Assembly: GCF_002876705.1 (NCBI RefSeq)
Contig: NZ_MDAG01000046.1
Location: forward strand, 70,296 to 134,295
Direction: 5' to 3'
Length of the DNA stretch: 64,000 nucleotides
Origin: Enterovibrio norvegicus_B
Lineage (GTDB): Bacteria > Pseudomonadota > Gammaproteobacteria > Enterobacterales > Vibrionaceae
A model generated the notes under the pieces. That model did no database searches and was not told the DNA's origin. It was given only the letters and a program-made list of their open reading frames with translations. Each line of letters begins with the position of its first letter. The stretch's first letter is position 1. Below are positions 36,537 through 44,778 of the stretch, piece by piece. The translations under genes were made by a program, and so were the position numbers.

Positions 36537-37055
36537 ATGCGAAGTCTTGGCACGATTCAACGGGTTGATCAGGCAGTATCAACCCTATGTTTAAGTCACC
36601 GATTCAGCCCATCAGTGGCCCGCGTATCGCGTTGGGTCTCAAAGAGTGGGGATGGACATTTCTATCTCGCGATTGGTCTCTTACTCGCCTGCAGTGGCGG
36701 CGAGAACGGCCTTACCTTTTTACTCTGTGGGTTGTTGGCGTTTGCCATCGAGTTACCCATCTATATCTCTTTGAAGCGTTGTTTTCGCCGAGCGAGACCC
36801 ACGCACCTGCCTGCCTTTGTTACCCCTTCTGATCTCTACAGCATGCCCTCTGGGCACACCGCAGCAGCCTTTCTTATGGCGATGCTGCTGAGCCATTTCT
36901 ACCCTGAGATGGAAACACTTTATTGGAGTTGGGCGGCAGCGATCGGTTTGTCGCGTGTGTTGTTAGGTGTGCACTTCATTACTGATGTATTGGCTGGTGC
37001 AGCACTCGGTATTGGGGTGGCGAGTTACGCGCTGACCTTTTCGTTTCCACTTTGA
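36537..37055 (+). CDS. PAP2-family membrane phosphatase
   Basis: A 172-residue type-2 phosphatidic-acid-phosphatase family protein with several membrane helices. All three active-site motifs are present: KRCFRRARPTHLP (KxxxxxxRP), MPSGHTAAAF (PSGH) and SRVLLGVHFITDVLAG (SRxxxxxHxxxD). Substrates in the family are undecaprenyl pyrophosphate or phosphatidate/phosphatidylglycerol phosphate. GGAG lies before the ATG. It sits 23 bases upstream of a glycosyltransferase and is likely cotranscribed, which hints at an envelope or lipid-linked sugar role (inference). Confidence 0.88.
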   Translation: MRSLGTIQRVDQAVSTLCLSHRFSPSVARVSRWVSKSGDGHFYLAIGLLLACSGGENGLTFLLCGLLAFAIELPIYISLKRCFRRARPTHLPAFVTPSDLYSMPSGHTAAAFLMAMLLSHFYPEMETLYWSWAAAIGLSRVLLGVHFITDVLAGAALGIGVASYALTFSFPL

Positions 37056-37078
37056 ATGCAACAAAAGAGAGTGAATAA

Positions 37079-38215
37079 ATGAAGATCCTTTATGGTGTTC
37101 AAGGCACGGGTAATGGACATATATCTCGTGCGCGTGCGATGGCAGCCGCGTTTGCAAAAATCCCCAATGTGAAGGTGCAGTATTTGTTTTCAGGTCGGCC
37201 TGAAGCGAATTACTTCGACATGGCGGTGTTTGGTGATTACCTCGCCAGGCGTGGGCTGACCTTTGTAAGCCATGAGGGAAAAGTGGATTTGCTCAAAACG
37301 GCACAGAGCAACAACGTCTGGCAGTTTTTGCTCGATGTGCGACAACTTGATGTGTCGGCCTACGATCTCGTGATCTCTGATTTTGAGCCGGTTTCCGCCC
37401 ATGCTGCAAAACGCCAAGGCGTGCCGTCTTTGTCGATCAGTCATCAGTCTGCATTTACCTACGATGTGCCAATCTACGGGCAAGGTCTGTTCGATAAGTT
37501 TGTCATGCGCCATTTCGCGCCAACAGAGCGTAAAATCGGTTTGCACTGGTATCACTTCAATCAGCCGATCCTACCGCCGATCATTGACTTACCTGATGTC
37601 GAATCGTCCCATTCAGGCCCGATTTTGACGTATTTACCGTTTGAAAAATTAGAGAACGTGGTTGCTACGCTGCAACATTTCTCCCACTCCTTTATCTGTT
37701 TCCACCCTGAGTGCAAATCGGCAAACCGACAAGGTAACGTGGATGTTCGGCCATTGAGTAAATACGAATTTCATGAGGCATTGATGCAGTGTGATGGTGT
37801 GATTGCTAATGGTGGTTTTGAACTGCCGTCAGAAGTGTTGTCACTGGGTAAAAAATTACTATTAAAGCCGCTAAGCGGGCAGTTCGAGCAGCAAAGTAAC
37901 GTTGCCACCTTGGATATGCTTGGCTTAGCCAGTGCGATGAATACCTTGGATATTGATGTGATTCGCCGATGGCTAACGAAAACAGACAGCAGTAACGTCG
38001 TGTATCCCGATGTGGCGAGCGCGTTAGCAAAATGGCTTGCTGAAGGTGATATGGAAACATTGCCCGCACTTAGAGAACACCTTTGGTCTCAAGTCATCTT
38101 TCCTGAACATGTCACCGATTTATTGTCAGATTTTTGGCCAAGTCAGCAACGAAAACGCGCCATGTTCAGTCTGCAACTGTCTGCGATTGCAAATAAAAAA
38201 GCACGGCAATATTGA
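37079..38215 (+). CDS. MJ1255/VC2487-family glycosyltransferase
   Basis: A 378-residue GT-B glycosyltransferase. The start MKILYGVQGTGNGHISRARA is the signature of the MJ1255/VC2487 family, related to MurG/GT28 enzymes. The C-terminal donor-binding part contains GVIANGGFELPSEVLSLGKKLLLKP. Donor and acceptor are unknown. It follows the PAP2 phosphatase closely and precedes leuO, an order I recall from Vibrio cholerae, so this is conserved core DNA rather than an acquired cluster. Confidence 0.87.
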   Translation: MKILYGVQGTGNGHISRARAMAAAFAKIPNVKVQYLFSGRPEANYFDMAVFGDYLARRGLTFVSHEGKVDLLKTAQSNNVWQFLLDVRQLDVSAYDLVISDFEPVSAHAAKRQGVPSLSISHQSAFTYDVPIYGQGLFDKFVMRHFAPTERKIGLHWYHFNQPILPPIIDLPDVESSHSGPILTYLPFEKLENVVATLQHFSHSFICFHPECKSANRQGNVDVRPLSKYEFHEALMQCDGVIANGGFELPSEVLSLGKKLLLKPLSGQFEQQSNVATLDMLGLASAMNTLDIDVIRRWLTKTDSSNVVYPDVASALAKWLAEGDMETLPALREHLWSQVIFPEHVTDLLSDFWPSQQRKRAMFSLQLSAIANKKARQY

Positions 38216-38367
38216 TTAAACGAATAGATGTGCAACATGTCATTATGGCTCATTTTTTAGATCTAACCATTTGTTATTGAATGTTTTTGTGTGGGTGTTT
38301 TTAGGTTTTTTAGTGGGTCATATACACAAGGTTTTATAACGATTTACTGGGGTCGTATCATCAACGT

Positions 38368-38439
38368 ATGTTACTAAATTGGAGTCTTGGTCAACTGTTG
38401 TTCAGTTTGCGAATTTATACTGCACGTTCATCAAGGTAA
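38368..38439 (+). CDS. Candidate leucine-rich leader peptide upstream of leuO
   Basis: A 23-codon ORF (ATG TTA CTA AAT TGG AGT CTT ...) with six leucine codons in its first 14 positions, starting MLLNWSLGQLLFSL and ending about 126 bases before leuO. It lies in a 350-base AT-rich leader. Downstream, cttgccg (38470-38476) can pair with cggcaag (38498-38504), which competes with a perfect hairpin aacttctt/aagaagtt (38490-38509); this looks like alternative structures. The ribosome site is weak and there is no T run, so the mechanism, if real, is not classic termination. Short-ORF coding potential cannot be proven by eye. Confidence 0.5.
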   Translation: MLLNWSLGQLLFSLRIYTARSSR

Positions 38440-38489
38440 CGAGTGATTGACGTTTATTTGAAGCACTGTCTTGCCGCGACATTGAACAC

Positions 38490-38509
38490 AACTTCTTCGG
38501 CAAGAAGTT
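38490..38509 (+). promoter_or_regulatory. Hairpin in the leuO leader
   Basis: The perfect eight-base stem aacttctt/aagaagtt has a cggc loop, about 57 bases before the leuO start. It is mutually exclusive with pairing of cttgccg (38470-38476) to cggcaag (38498-38504). Confidence 0.55.
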
Positions 38510-38565
38510 GCACGCAAACGAACGGATAGAACGTTTTACACTTTGCTACTCCTCAAGGTTTAGAT

Positions 38566-39513
38566 ATGACACAAAAAGAGTTGGTAAACACTTCGGACAA
38601 CCGTACAGATACAACACTGCGTAGTGTGGATCTGAATCTCATCACTGTGTTTGACGCTGTGATGCAAGAGCAAAACATTACTCGCGCAGCACAAAATTTA
38701 GGTATGTCACAGCCAGCGGTAAGTAACGCGGTATCACGTCTTAAAGTGATGTTTAACGATGAACTTTTCGTGCGAAATGGCCGTGGTATCAAACCAACAC
38801 AACGTGCACGCCAACTGTTCGGTCCTATTCGCCAAGCGATTCAATTGATCAAAAACGAATTGCCGACGTCCGTATTTTTACCTGAGACAAGTGTACGCAC
38901 CTTCAAGCTGGCCATTTGCAGCCCGTCAGACATGCGTTTTGCACCACAAATCTTGAACACCATCAGCGCAATTGCGCCGAACGTGCAAGTGCAAGTTGAA
39001 ACTGAATTTGATCGTGATGTGGCGCGTAAGCTGCGTTATCAAGAAATCGACTTCGTGATTGATTACATGCACTTTGGCGAAGCGGGCTTCAGCAGTACTG
39101 AAATGTTCAATGATGAGCTGGTGGTGGTGGCAAACCAATCCCACCCTCGCTTGGGCGGTACGATTACCTCGAAAGAGCTGCAAAGTGAATCTCACGCTGT
39201 GTTGAAGCGTAACGGTGAGATGCAAGGGTATGCCGAAGCGTTATACCGCGACGGTCGTTACCGCGAAGCTTACCAAGGCGTAAGCTTGAGCAACATTCTT
39301 TACGTTGTGAGCCAATCAGAATTGATTGCGGTCGCACCACGTTGGATGATCGAAACCGGTCACCATCGCGATAACCTTAAAATGTTGCCGCTGCCACAAG
39401 ACAATAATCGCATCAGCGGTTACTTAAGCTGGCATGCATCTGCTGAAAAAGACAAAGGCCACCTCTGGATGCGTGACCAATTGTTGTCGATTTGTGGCAA
39501 CTCTTTAGCGTAA
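38566..39513 (+). CDS. leuO: LysR-family regulator LeuO
   Basis: A 315-residue LysR regulator. The N-terminal winged helix (about 20-80) reads SVDLNLITVFDAVMQEQNIT, RAAQNLGMSQPAVSNAVSRL and DELFVRNGRGIKPTQRA; the effector domain follows (FKLAICSPSDMRFAPQIL). The unstructured tail before the helix-turn-helix and these motifs are typical of LeuO. LeuO is known as an H-NS antagonist and regulator of stress, bile and virulence genes in enterobacteria and vibrios. Here it lies about 7.4 kb from leuABCD rather than beside it. AAGG precedes the ATG, and a terminator follows. Confidence 0.92.
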   Translation: MTQKELVNTSDNRTDTTLRSVDLNLITVFDAVMQEQNITRAAQNLGMSQPAVSNAVSRLKVMFNDELFVRNGRGIKPTQRARQLFGPIRQAIQLIKNELPTSVFLPETSVRTFKLAICSPSDMRFAPQILNTISAIAPNVQVQVETEFDRDVARKLRYQEIDFVIDYMHFGEAGFSSTEMFNDELVVVANQSHPRLGGTITSKELQSESHAVLKRNGEMQGYAEALYRDGRYREAYQGVSLSNILYVVSQSELIAVAPRWMIETGHHRDNLKMLPLPQDNNRISGYLSWHASAEKDKGHLWMRDQLLSICGNSLA

Positions 39514-39530
39514 CGTTTACGCACGTATTA

Positions 39531-39558
39531 AAAAGCCAGCACACGCTGGCTTTTTTTG
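39531..39558 (+). terminator. Terminator of leuO
   Basis: The ten-base stem aaaagccagc/gctggctttt is followed by TTTTTTTG. The next 250 bases up to the acyl-CoA synthetase gene show no further clear element. Confidence 0.92.
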
Positions 39559-39807
39559 TATCTGGCGTTTTTTACAGATATAGATTGTTACACTTTTCCA
39601 TGATTTGAGAGAACAGGTGTACTCTGAAATGAACGCTGTTCAGCAGAACAATCGTTCGCTTTTTAGGCATTATTAAGCGGCTTTTGCTTGTATTTACGAG
39701 GTGAAGCATTACACTGCCTGAAAGTTTGAGCTAACACTTGTAAGCTCATTTTAAGCGAACCCCCACTTTGCATTCTTGGGGCGATTGATGTGCTGAGAGA
39801 GAATTGA

Positions 39808-41604
39808 ATGGCGCTGAAGTTTCATATCGTGAACCGTATCCGTGAGCAAGTTATCGCTCAAGGTGAAAAGACCGCACTCCGTTTCCAGACCGAAAAGGGC
39901 TGGGGCGACATTAGCTGGCGTCAGTTTGGCGTAGATATTGATGCGATCTCCCGTGCTCTGCTTGTATCAGGGCTAGCGGTTCAGGACAGAGTGGGTATCT
40001 TTGCGAATAACTGTGCAGAGTGGACCATTGCAGATATGGGTGCACTACAAATCCGTTGTGTACCTGTGCCTATTTACCCGACAAACACCCCAGGCCAAAC
40101 CGCTTACATCCTAAAAGATGCAGGCGCGCGTATTTTGTTTGTGGGCGACCAAACCCATGCTGACGCGGCAATGTCGATTGCAGAACAATGCCCTGCGCTT
40201 GAGCACATCATTAGCTTCAACGAGAACGTTGATTTTGCAGGTCACCCAATGGGAATGAACTGGAAAGCGTTCATCGCCTTGGGCAATGACAATGTTGAGC
40301 AGGAAATGCAGACTCGCATTTCTGATGCGTCAATGGATGATCTAACGACCTTAATTTACACCTCTGGCACCACGGGCGAGCCAAAGGGCGTAATGTTGGA
40401 TTACGCAAACTTTGCCGCGCAGCTTGAAAGTCACGATCAAGTGCTTTCTATTAGCGAAAACGAAGTGTCATTGGCGTTTTTGCCACTGTCACACGTGTTT
40501 GAACGCTGCTGGACGCTGTTTGTACTGCACAACGGTGCGACCAACTGTTACTTATCGAACACCCATGCGGTGCGTGAAGCGCTGCAAGAAGTGAAGCCTA
40601 CCGTCATGTGTGCGGTTCCACGTTTCTACGAGAAAATTTACAGCGCCGTACACGAGAAAGTGGCGTCGGCGAGTCCTGTAAAAAAAGGCATGTTCCGCGC
40701 CGCAGTGGCGATCGGCAACAAGATGTCTGAAACCTTACAGCAAGGCAAAAAGCCATCAGCCATGCTTCAAGCAAGCTACAAAATGGCGGACAAACTGGTA
40801 TTGAGCAAACTGCGTCAATTACTGGGTGGCCAGATTAAAATGATGCCGTGTGGCGGTGCGAAACTTGAGCCTGCAATTGGCCGTTTCTTCCATGCCATCG
40901 GTATTAACGTCAAACTGGGTTACGGTATGACCGAAACCACCGCGACCGTATCGTGCTGGGACAGCGCAACGTTCGACCCAGATTCAATCGGTCTTGCGAT
41001 GCCAAGTGCACAGGTAAAGATTGGTCAAAATAACGAAATTCTTGTGCGTGGCCCAATGGTAATGCGCGGCTATTTCAACAAGCCAAAAGAAACGGAAGAA
41101 ACCTTCACCGAAGACGGCTTCCTAAAAACTGGCGATGCGGGACACATTGATGCAGCAGGTAACCTGTTCATTACCGACCGTATTAAAGAACTGATGAAAA
41201 CCTCTGGCGGTAAATACATCGCACCACAGGTTATCGAAGGTAAGCTAGGTAAAGATCACTTCATTGAGCAAATTGCCGTGGTTGCAGATGCACGCCACTT
41301 CGTGTCTGCCTTGGTAGTGCCTTGCTTCGAATCGTTGGAAGGTTGGGCGAAAGAGCTAAACATCAAATATCACGACCGTATGGAATTGATAAAACACAGT
41401 GACGTGGTCGAGATGTTTGAAGCGCGCATTGCCGAGCTACAAAAAGAGTTAGCGAAATTTGAACAAGTGAAAAAATTCACCTTGTTGCCGAGCGAGTTCT
41501 CCATGGCGCATGGCGAGCTAACGCCAACGCTGAAATTACGCCGTAAAGTGATTCTGGAACGCTATAAAAAGCAAATTGAATCAATGTATAAGAAGCATTC
41601 TTGA
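39808..41604 (+). CDS. Long-chain acyl-CoA synthetase (AMP-forming)
   Basis: A 598-residue ANL-superfamily enzyme that activates long-chain fatty acids through an acyl-adenylate to acyl-CoA. Motifs are the AMP-binding LIYTSGTTGEPKGVM, LPLSHVFERCW, the A5 stretch LGYGMTETTATV, and FLKTGDAGHIDAAGNLFITDRIKELMKTSGGKYIAP. This architecture is the eukaryote-like FAA1/FadD15 type rather than E. coli FadD. It lies between leuO and ilvI as I recall for Vibrio, and has its own terminator. Confidence 0.93.
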   Translation: MALKFHIVNRIREQVIAQGEKTALRFQTEKGWGDISWRQFGVDIDAISRALLVSGLAVQDRVGIFANNCAEWTIADMGALQIRCVPVPIYPTNTPGQTAYILKDAGARILFVGDQTHADAAMSIAEQCPALEHIISFNENVDFAGHPMGMNWKAFIALGNDNVEQEMQTRISDASMDDLTTLIYTSGTTGEPKGVMLDYANFAAQLESHDQVLSISENEVSLAFLPLSHVFERCWTLFVLHNGATNCYLSNTHAVREALQEVKPTVMCAVPRFYEKIYSAVHEKVASASPVKKGMFRAAVAIGNKMSETLQQGKKPSAMLQASYKMADKLVLSKLRQLLGGQIKMMPCGGAKLEPAIGRFFHAIGINVKLGYGMTETTATVSCWDSATFDPDSIGLAMPSAQVKIGQNNEILVRGPMVMRGYFNKPKETEETFTEDGFLKTGDAGHIDAAGNLFITDRIKELMKTSGGKYIAPQVIEGKLGKDHFIEQIAVVADARHFVSALVVPCFESLEGWAKELNIKYHDRMELIKHSDVVEMFEARIAELQKELAKFEQVKKFTLLPSEFSMAHGELTPTLKLRRKVILERYKKQIESMYKKHS

Positions 41605-41643
41605 CCGATATTACGACGCTGATTTCAGCAACGTACACAACAG

Positions 41644-41674
41644 AACGCAGAGGTTTTTACCTCTGCGTTTTTTT
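41644..41674 (+). terminator. Terminator of the acyl-CoA synthetase gene
   Basis: The ten-base stem aacgcagagg/cctctgcgtt is followed by TTTTTTTATG. Confidence 0.92.
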
Positions 41675-42218
41675 ATGTTTTGGGTTTGATGAAACATAAA
41701 TTAACGCGTGGCATGAAGTGATATCAGCAGGCTGTTTGTGAGGTTTCTTATGTGTCTCAAAGATGATATCCAAATCTAGAAATTTCACTTTCCTCCCAAT
41801 CTAGCCAGATTTTCGTCCCAACACAGCAAAAAAAGCCCTTTCAGTACGCTGTATTTTCACTTCTGATAAACAGTAAATCTCGCTTAGCTTTTCTTTTGTA
41901 GTTTTTGATTCTGCACTGGCGGGGCTTTGTAGAGTCTTTGGTGACGAAAACGTAATCAGATAGAGTTTTCATGTAAATATTGGTTATCCAATAGACAGAT
42001 TTGCTAACAAAGCGTTAAAGTTGGGGTTGCTTGGATGGCCTCAAAACACCGCTTTTGGGCGAGTTTTATTAGAGGATTCAAGCAGTGCTGTTTTGATTCT
42101 TGTTACGACCGGAATCAAAGGCATAGCTGGCATGGATGGCAGCAGTTAAGACGTCACGTTGGCATCCATCACTAGGCTACAAATAAGTCCTAATACTATG
42201 CATACATGGAGGCATATA
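41675..42218. promoter_or_regulatory. Long region upstream of ilvIH
   Basis: About 540 bases without a supported gene, AT-rich in its first two thirds. In enterobacteria ilvIH is activated by Lrp bound at several upstream sites, and a long AT-rich control region would suit that; this is inference. I found no branched-chain-rich leader ORF and no terminator-like attenuator. TGGAGG at the right end is the ilvI ribosome site. Confidence 0.45.
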
Positions 42219-43937
42219 GTGGAAATGTTATCAGGAGCCGACATGGTCGTTCGTTCAATGATCGATCAGGGCGTAAAACATATATTTGGGTATCCGGGCG
42301 GTTCAGTGTTGGATATCTATGATGCACTGCATGAGAAAAGTGATATCGAGCACGTGCTCGTTCGTCATGAGCAAGCAGCGGTTCACATGGCAGATGGTTA
42401 TGCCCGTGCGACCGGCGAAGTGGGCGTGGTACTGGTGACATCAGGGCCAGGCGCAACCAACGCCATTACAGGTATTGCTACCGCGTATTATGATTCCGTT
42501 CCTATGGTGGTGCTGTCTGGTCAGGTGATGAGTAACCTGATTGGTAACGATGCATTCCAAGAATGTGACATGGTGGGTGTTTCACGTCCTATCGTCAAAC
42601 ACAGCTATTTAGTGAAAAACGCGGAAGACATTCCGAAAATCATCAAAAAAGCCTTTTATCTCGCATCGACAGGCCGTCCAGGTCCTGTGGTTGTTGACCT
42701 GCCAAAAGACATGCTGAATCCAGCCAATCTTTTCCCGTATGAGTACCCAGATAGCATATCTATGCGTTCTTATAACCCAACAACCACGGGTCACAAAGGA
42801 CAAATCAAGCGTGGCTTAAAAGCCCTGCTTGAGGCGAAGAAACCGGTACTTTATGTGGGTGGTGGTGCCATCATCTCTGAGTGTGGCGAGCAAATTAAAA
42901 CGCTGGCAGACACCTTAAATATTCCTGTTATCAGTACATTGATGGGCTTAGGCGCTTATCCGAGTACGGGTGACAAATCGCTGGGTATGCTTGGCATGCA
43001 CGGCACGTACGAAGCCAACATGACAATGCACAATTCCGACCTTATCTTTGGTATCGGTGTGCGTTTTGATGACCGAACCACCAATAACGTCGAAAAATAC
43101 TGTCCGAATGCCAAGATCATGCATATCGACATTGATCCATCCAGTATTTCGAAAACCGTCTCGGTGGACATCCCGATCGTTGGCTCTGCAGACGCAGTAC
43201 TTAACACCATGCTGAAGATCCTTGTTGAGCAAGGTGGCACGAACGATGCTGCAGCGCTTGAAGCATGGTGGAGCAACATCAACGTGTGGCGTGATCGCAA
43301 GTGCCTGTCGTACGAAACCAATAACGAGCGTATTAAACCGCAACAGGCTGTTGAAGCCGTCTACAAGCTGACTAATGGTGATGCCTACGTGGCATCCGAT
43401 GTGGGTCAGCACCAGATGTTTGCAGCGCTGTATTACCCGTTTGACAAGCCACGTCGCTGGATCAACTCCGGTGGCCTTGGCACCATGGGCTTCGGCTTAC
43501 CAGCAGCCATGGGGGTGAAATTCGCACTGCCGGATGCTGAAGTGATTTGTGTCACCGGTGATGGCAGTATCCAGATGAACATTCAGGAGCTGTCGACCGC
43601 ATTGCAATACGACATTCCCGTTAAAATTATCAACCTCAATAACCGTTTCCTCGGTATGGTGAAGCAGTGGCAAGACATGATTTATCAAGGTCGTCACTCA
43701 CAATCGTACATGGATTCAGTGCCTGATTTCGCTGCGATTGCAGAAGCCTATGGTCACGTGGGCATTCGCATCAATGACCCTGCTGAGCTTGAAAGTGAGC
43801 TGGCACGTGGTTTGGCGATGAAAGACAAATTGGTCTTCTTTGATATCAGCGTTGATGAAACCGAGCATGTATATCCAATGCTGGTTCGAGGCGGTGCGAT
43901 GAACGAAATGTGGTTGAGTAAGACGGAGAGAACATAA
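42219..43937 (+). CDS. ilvI: Acetolactate synthase III large subunit
   Basis: Thiamine-diphosphate enzyme condensing pyruvate to acetolactate, or with 2-oxobutyrate to acetohydroxybutyrate, for valine, leucine and isoleucine. The start is GTG 42219 (reads MEMLSGADMVVRSMIDQG, matching E. coli IlvI; 572 residues) with TGGAGG upstream; an ATG-like start 20 codons earlier is open but lacks homology. Motifs include GYPGGSVLDIYDAL, the catalytic Glu region RHEQAAVHMADGYARATG, and the ThDP motif TGDGSIQMNIQELSTALQYD. It overlaps ilvH by one base (TAATG). Confidence 0.95.
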   Translation: MEMLSGADMVVRSMIDQGVKHIFGYPGGSVLDIYDALHEKSDIEHVLVRHEQAAVHMADGYARATGEVGVVLVTSGPGATNAITGIATAYYDSVPMVVLSGQVMSNLIGNDAFQECDMVGVSRPIVKHSYLVKNAEDIPKIIKKAFYLASTGRPGPVVVDLPKDMLNPANLFPYEYPDSISMRSYNPTTTGHKGQIKRGLKALLEAKKPVLYVGGGAIISECGEQIKTLADTLNIPVISTLMGLGAYPSTGDKSLGMLGMHGTYEANMTMHNSDLIFGIGVRFDDRTTNNVEKYCPNAKIMHIDIDPSSISKTVSVDIPIVGSADAVLNTMLKILVEQGGTNDAAALEAWWSNINVWRDRKCLSYETNNERIKPQQAVEAVYKLTNGDAYVASDVGQHQMFAALYYPFDKPRRWINSGGLGTMGFGLPAAMGVKFALPDAEVICVTGDGSIQMNIQELSTALQYDIPVKIINLNNRFLGMVKQWQDMIYQGRHSQSYMDSVPDFAAIAEAYGHVGIRINDPAELESELARGLAMKDKLVFFDISVDETEHVYPMLVRGGAMNEMWLSKTERT

Positions 43938-44434
43938 TGCGCAGTATTTTATCGGTTTTAATGGAGAACGAACCAGGCGCATTGTCCCGTGTTGTGGGTT
44001 TGTTTTCTCAGCGCGGTTATAACATCGAATCACTGACGGTATCGCCGACAGATGATCCAACGCTGTCTCGCCTTAATATCACCACGACCGTGGTAAGAGA
44101 TTCTGAGCGTGAGCAAATTGAAAAGCACCTTCATAAGCTGATCGACGTATTGAAAGTCAGCAATGTGTCGGAGTCAGACCACATTGAACGTGAGCTGGCG
44201 ATGGTCAAAGTGAAGGCGTCTGGTTTTGCACGTGCAGAGGTGAAGCGTACTGCTGATATCTTCCGTGGACAGATCGTCGATGTCACCAACTCGCTGTATA
44301 CCGTTCAGTTAGCGGGCACGAGTGAAAAGATTGATGCCTTCATCTCTGCGATGAAAGACGTCACAGACATCATTGAAGTCGCACGAAGCGGTGTTGTGGG
44401 TATTGCTCGTGGTGAACGTGCCTTACGTCAGTAA
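43937..44434 (+). CDS. ilvH: Acetolactate synthase III small (regulatory) subunit
   Basis: Regulatory subunit that confers valine sensitivity and boosts activity of IlvI. The 165 residues have an N-terminal ACT domain (MRSILSVLMENEPGALSRVV, GLFSQRGYNIESLTVSPTDD) and a C-terminal ACT-like domain. The glycine, asparagine and valine-site residues of the first ACT domain look intact, so feedback inhibition by valine is expected. It overlaps ilvI, is translationally coupled, and is followed by a terminator. Confidence 0.96.
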   Translation: MRSILSVLMENEPGALSRVVGLFSQRGYNIESLTVSPTDDPTLSRLNITTTVVRDSEREQIEKHLHKLIDVLKVSNVSESDHIERELAMVKVKASGFARAEVKRTADIFRGQIVDVTNSLYTVQLAGTSEKIDAFISAMKDVTDIIEVARSGVVGIARGERALRQ

Positions 44435-44475
44435 GCGTATCGTCACTGCTTGATACGACAAGCAGCTTGAACAAG

Positions 44476-44510
44476 AAAAACCGATGGCGGAAACGCTGTC
44501 GGTTTTTTTT
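44476..44510 (+). terminator. Terminator of ilvIH
   Basis: The stem aaaaccga/tcggtttt (44477-44484 with 44499-44506) with a ggcg/cgct inner region is followed by TTTTTTTT. Confidence 0.88.
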
Positions 44511-44518
44511 GGAGCAGA

Positions 44519-44716
44519 AAAGCAGGAAGAGCAGTTTCGAGGGGCGAGAAGGAGCAGGAAGAGCAGAGAGAGCAGAAGGAGCAGAGAGAGCAGAAGGAGC
44601 AGAGAGCGAGAAAGGGCTGGCTTTTTTAAGGAGAGACAAATTTAAAAACGTACTTGCATCTCAGATGAAGAGGACCAGAATCTTCCTGCACTTCCTGCAC
44701 TTCCTGCACTTCCTAC
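44519..44716. repeat. Purine-rich tandem repeats between ilvH and pykF
   Basis: The left part (44519-44622) is almost pure purine and includes an 18-mer, gagcagagagagcagaag, in two and a half tandem copies (44561-44578, 44579-44596, then partial). The right part has three exact copies of the 9-mer cttcctgca (44682-44708) plus a partial fourth. gcaggaag on the left is complementary to cttcctgc on the right, so the region can fold back on itself. An open frame across it is low-complexity and not coding. It shares gaggggcgaga with 36316-36326. Confidence 0.75.
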
Positions 44717-44728
44717 TCTTTCGCGGGC

Positions 44729-44761
44729 ATAAAAAAAGGAGCCAATCGGCTCCTTTTTTTT
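44729..44761. terminator. Bidirectional terminator between ilvH and pykF
   Basis: The near-perfect stem aaaaaaaggagcc/ggctccttttttt has T runs on both strands. It lies just downstream of the pykF stop on the minus strand. Confidence 0.92.
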
Positions 44762-44778
44762 ACTTCAGTAAACGTCTA

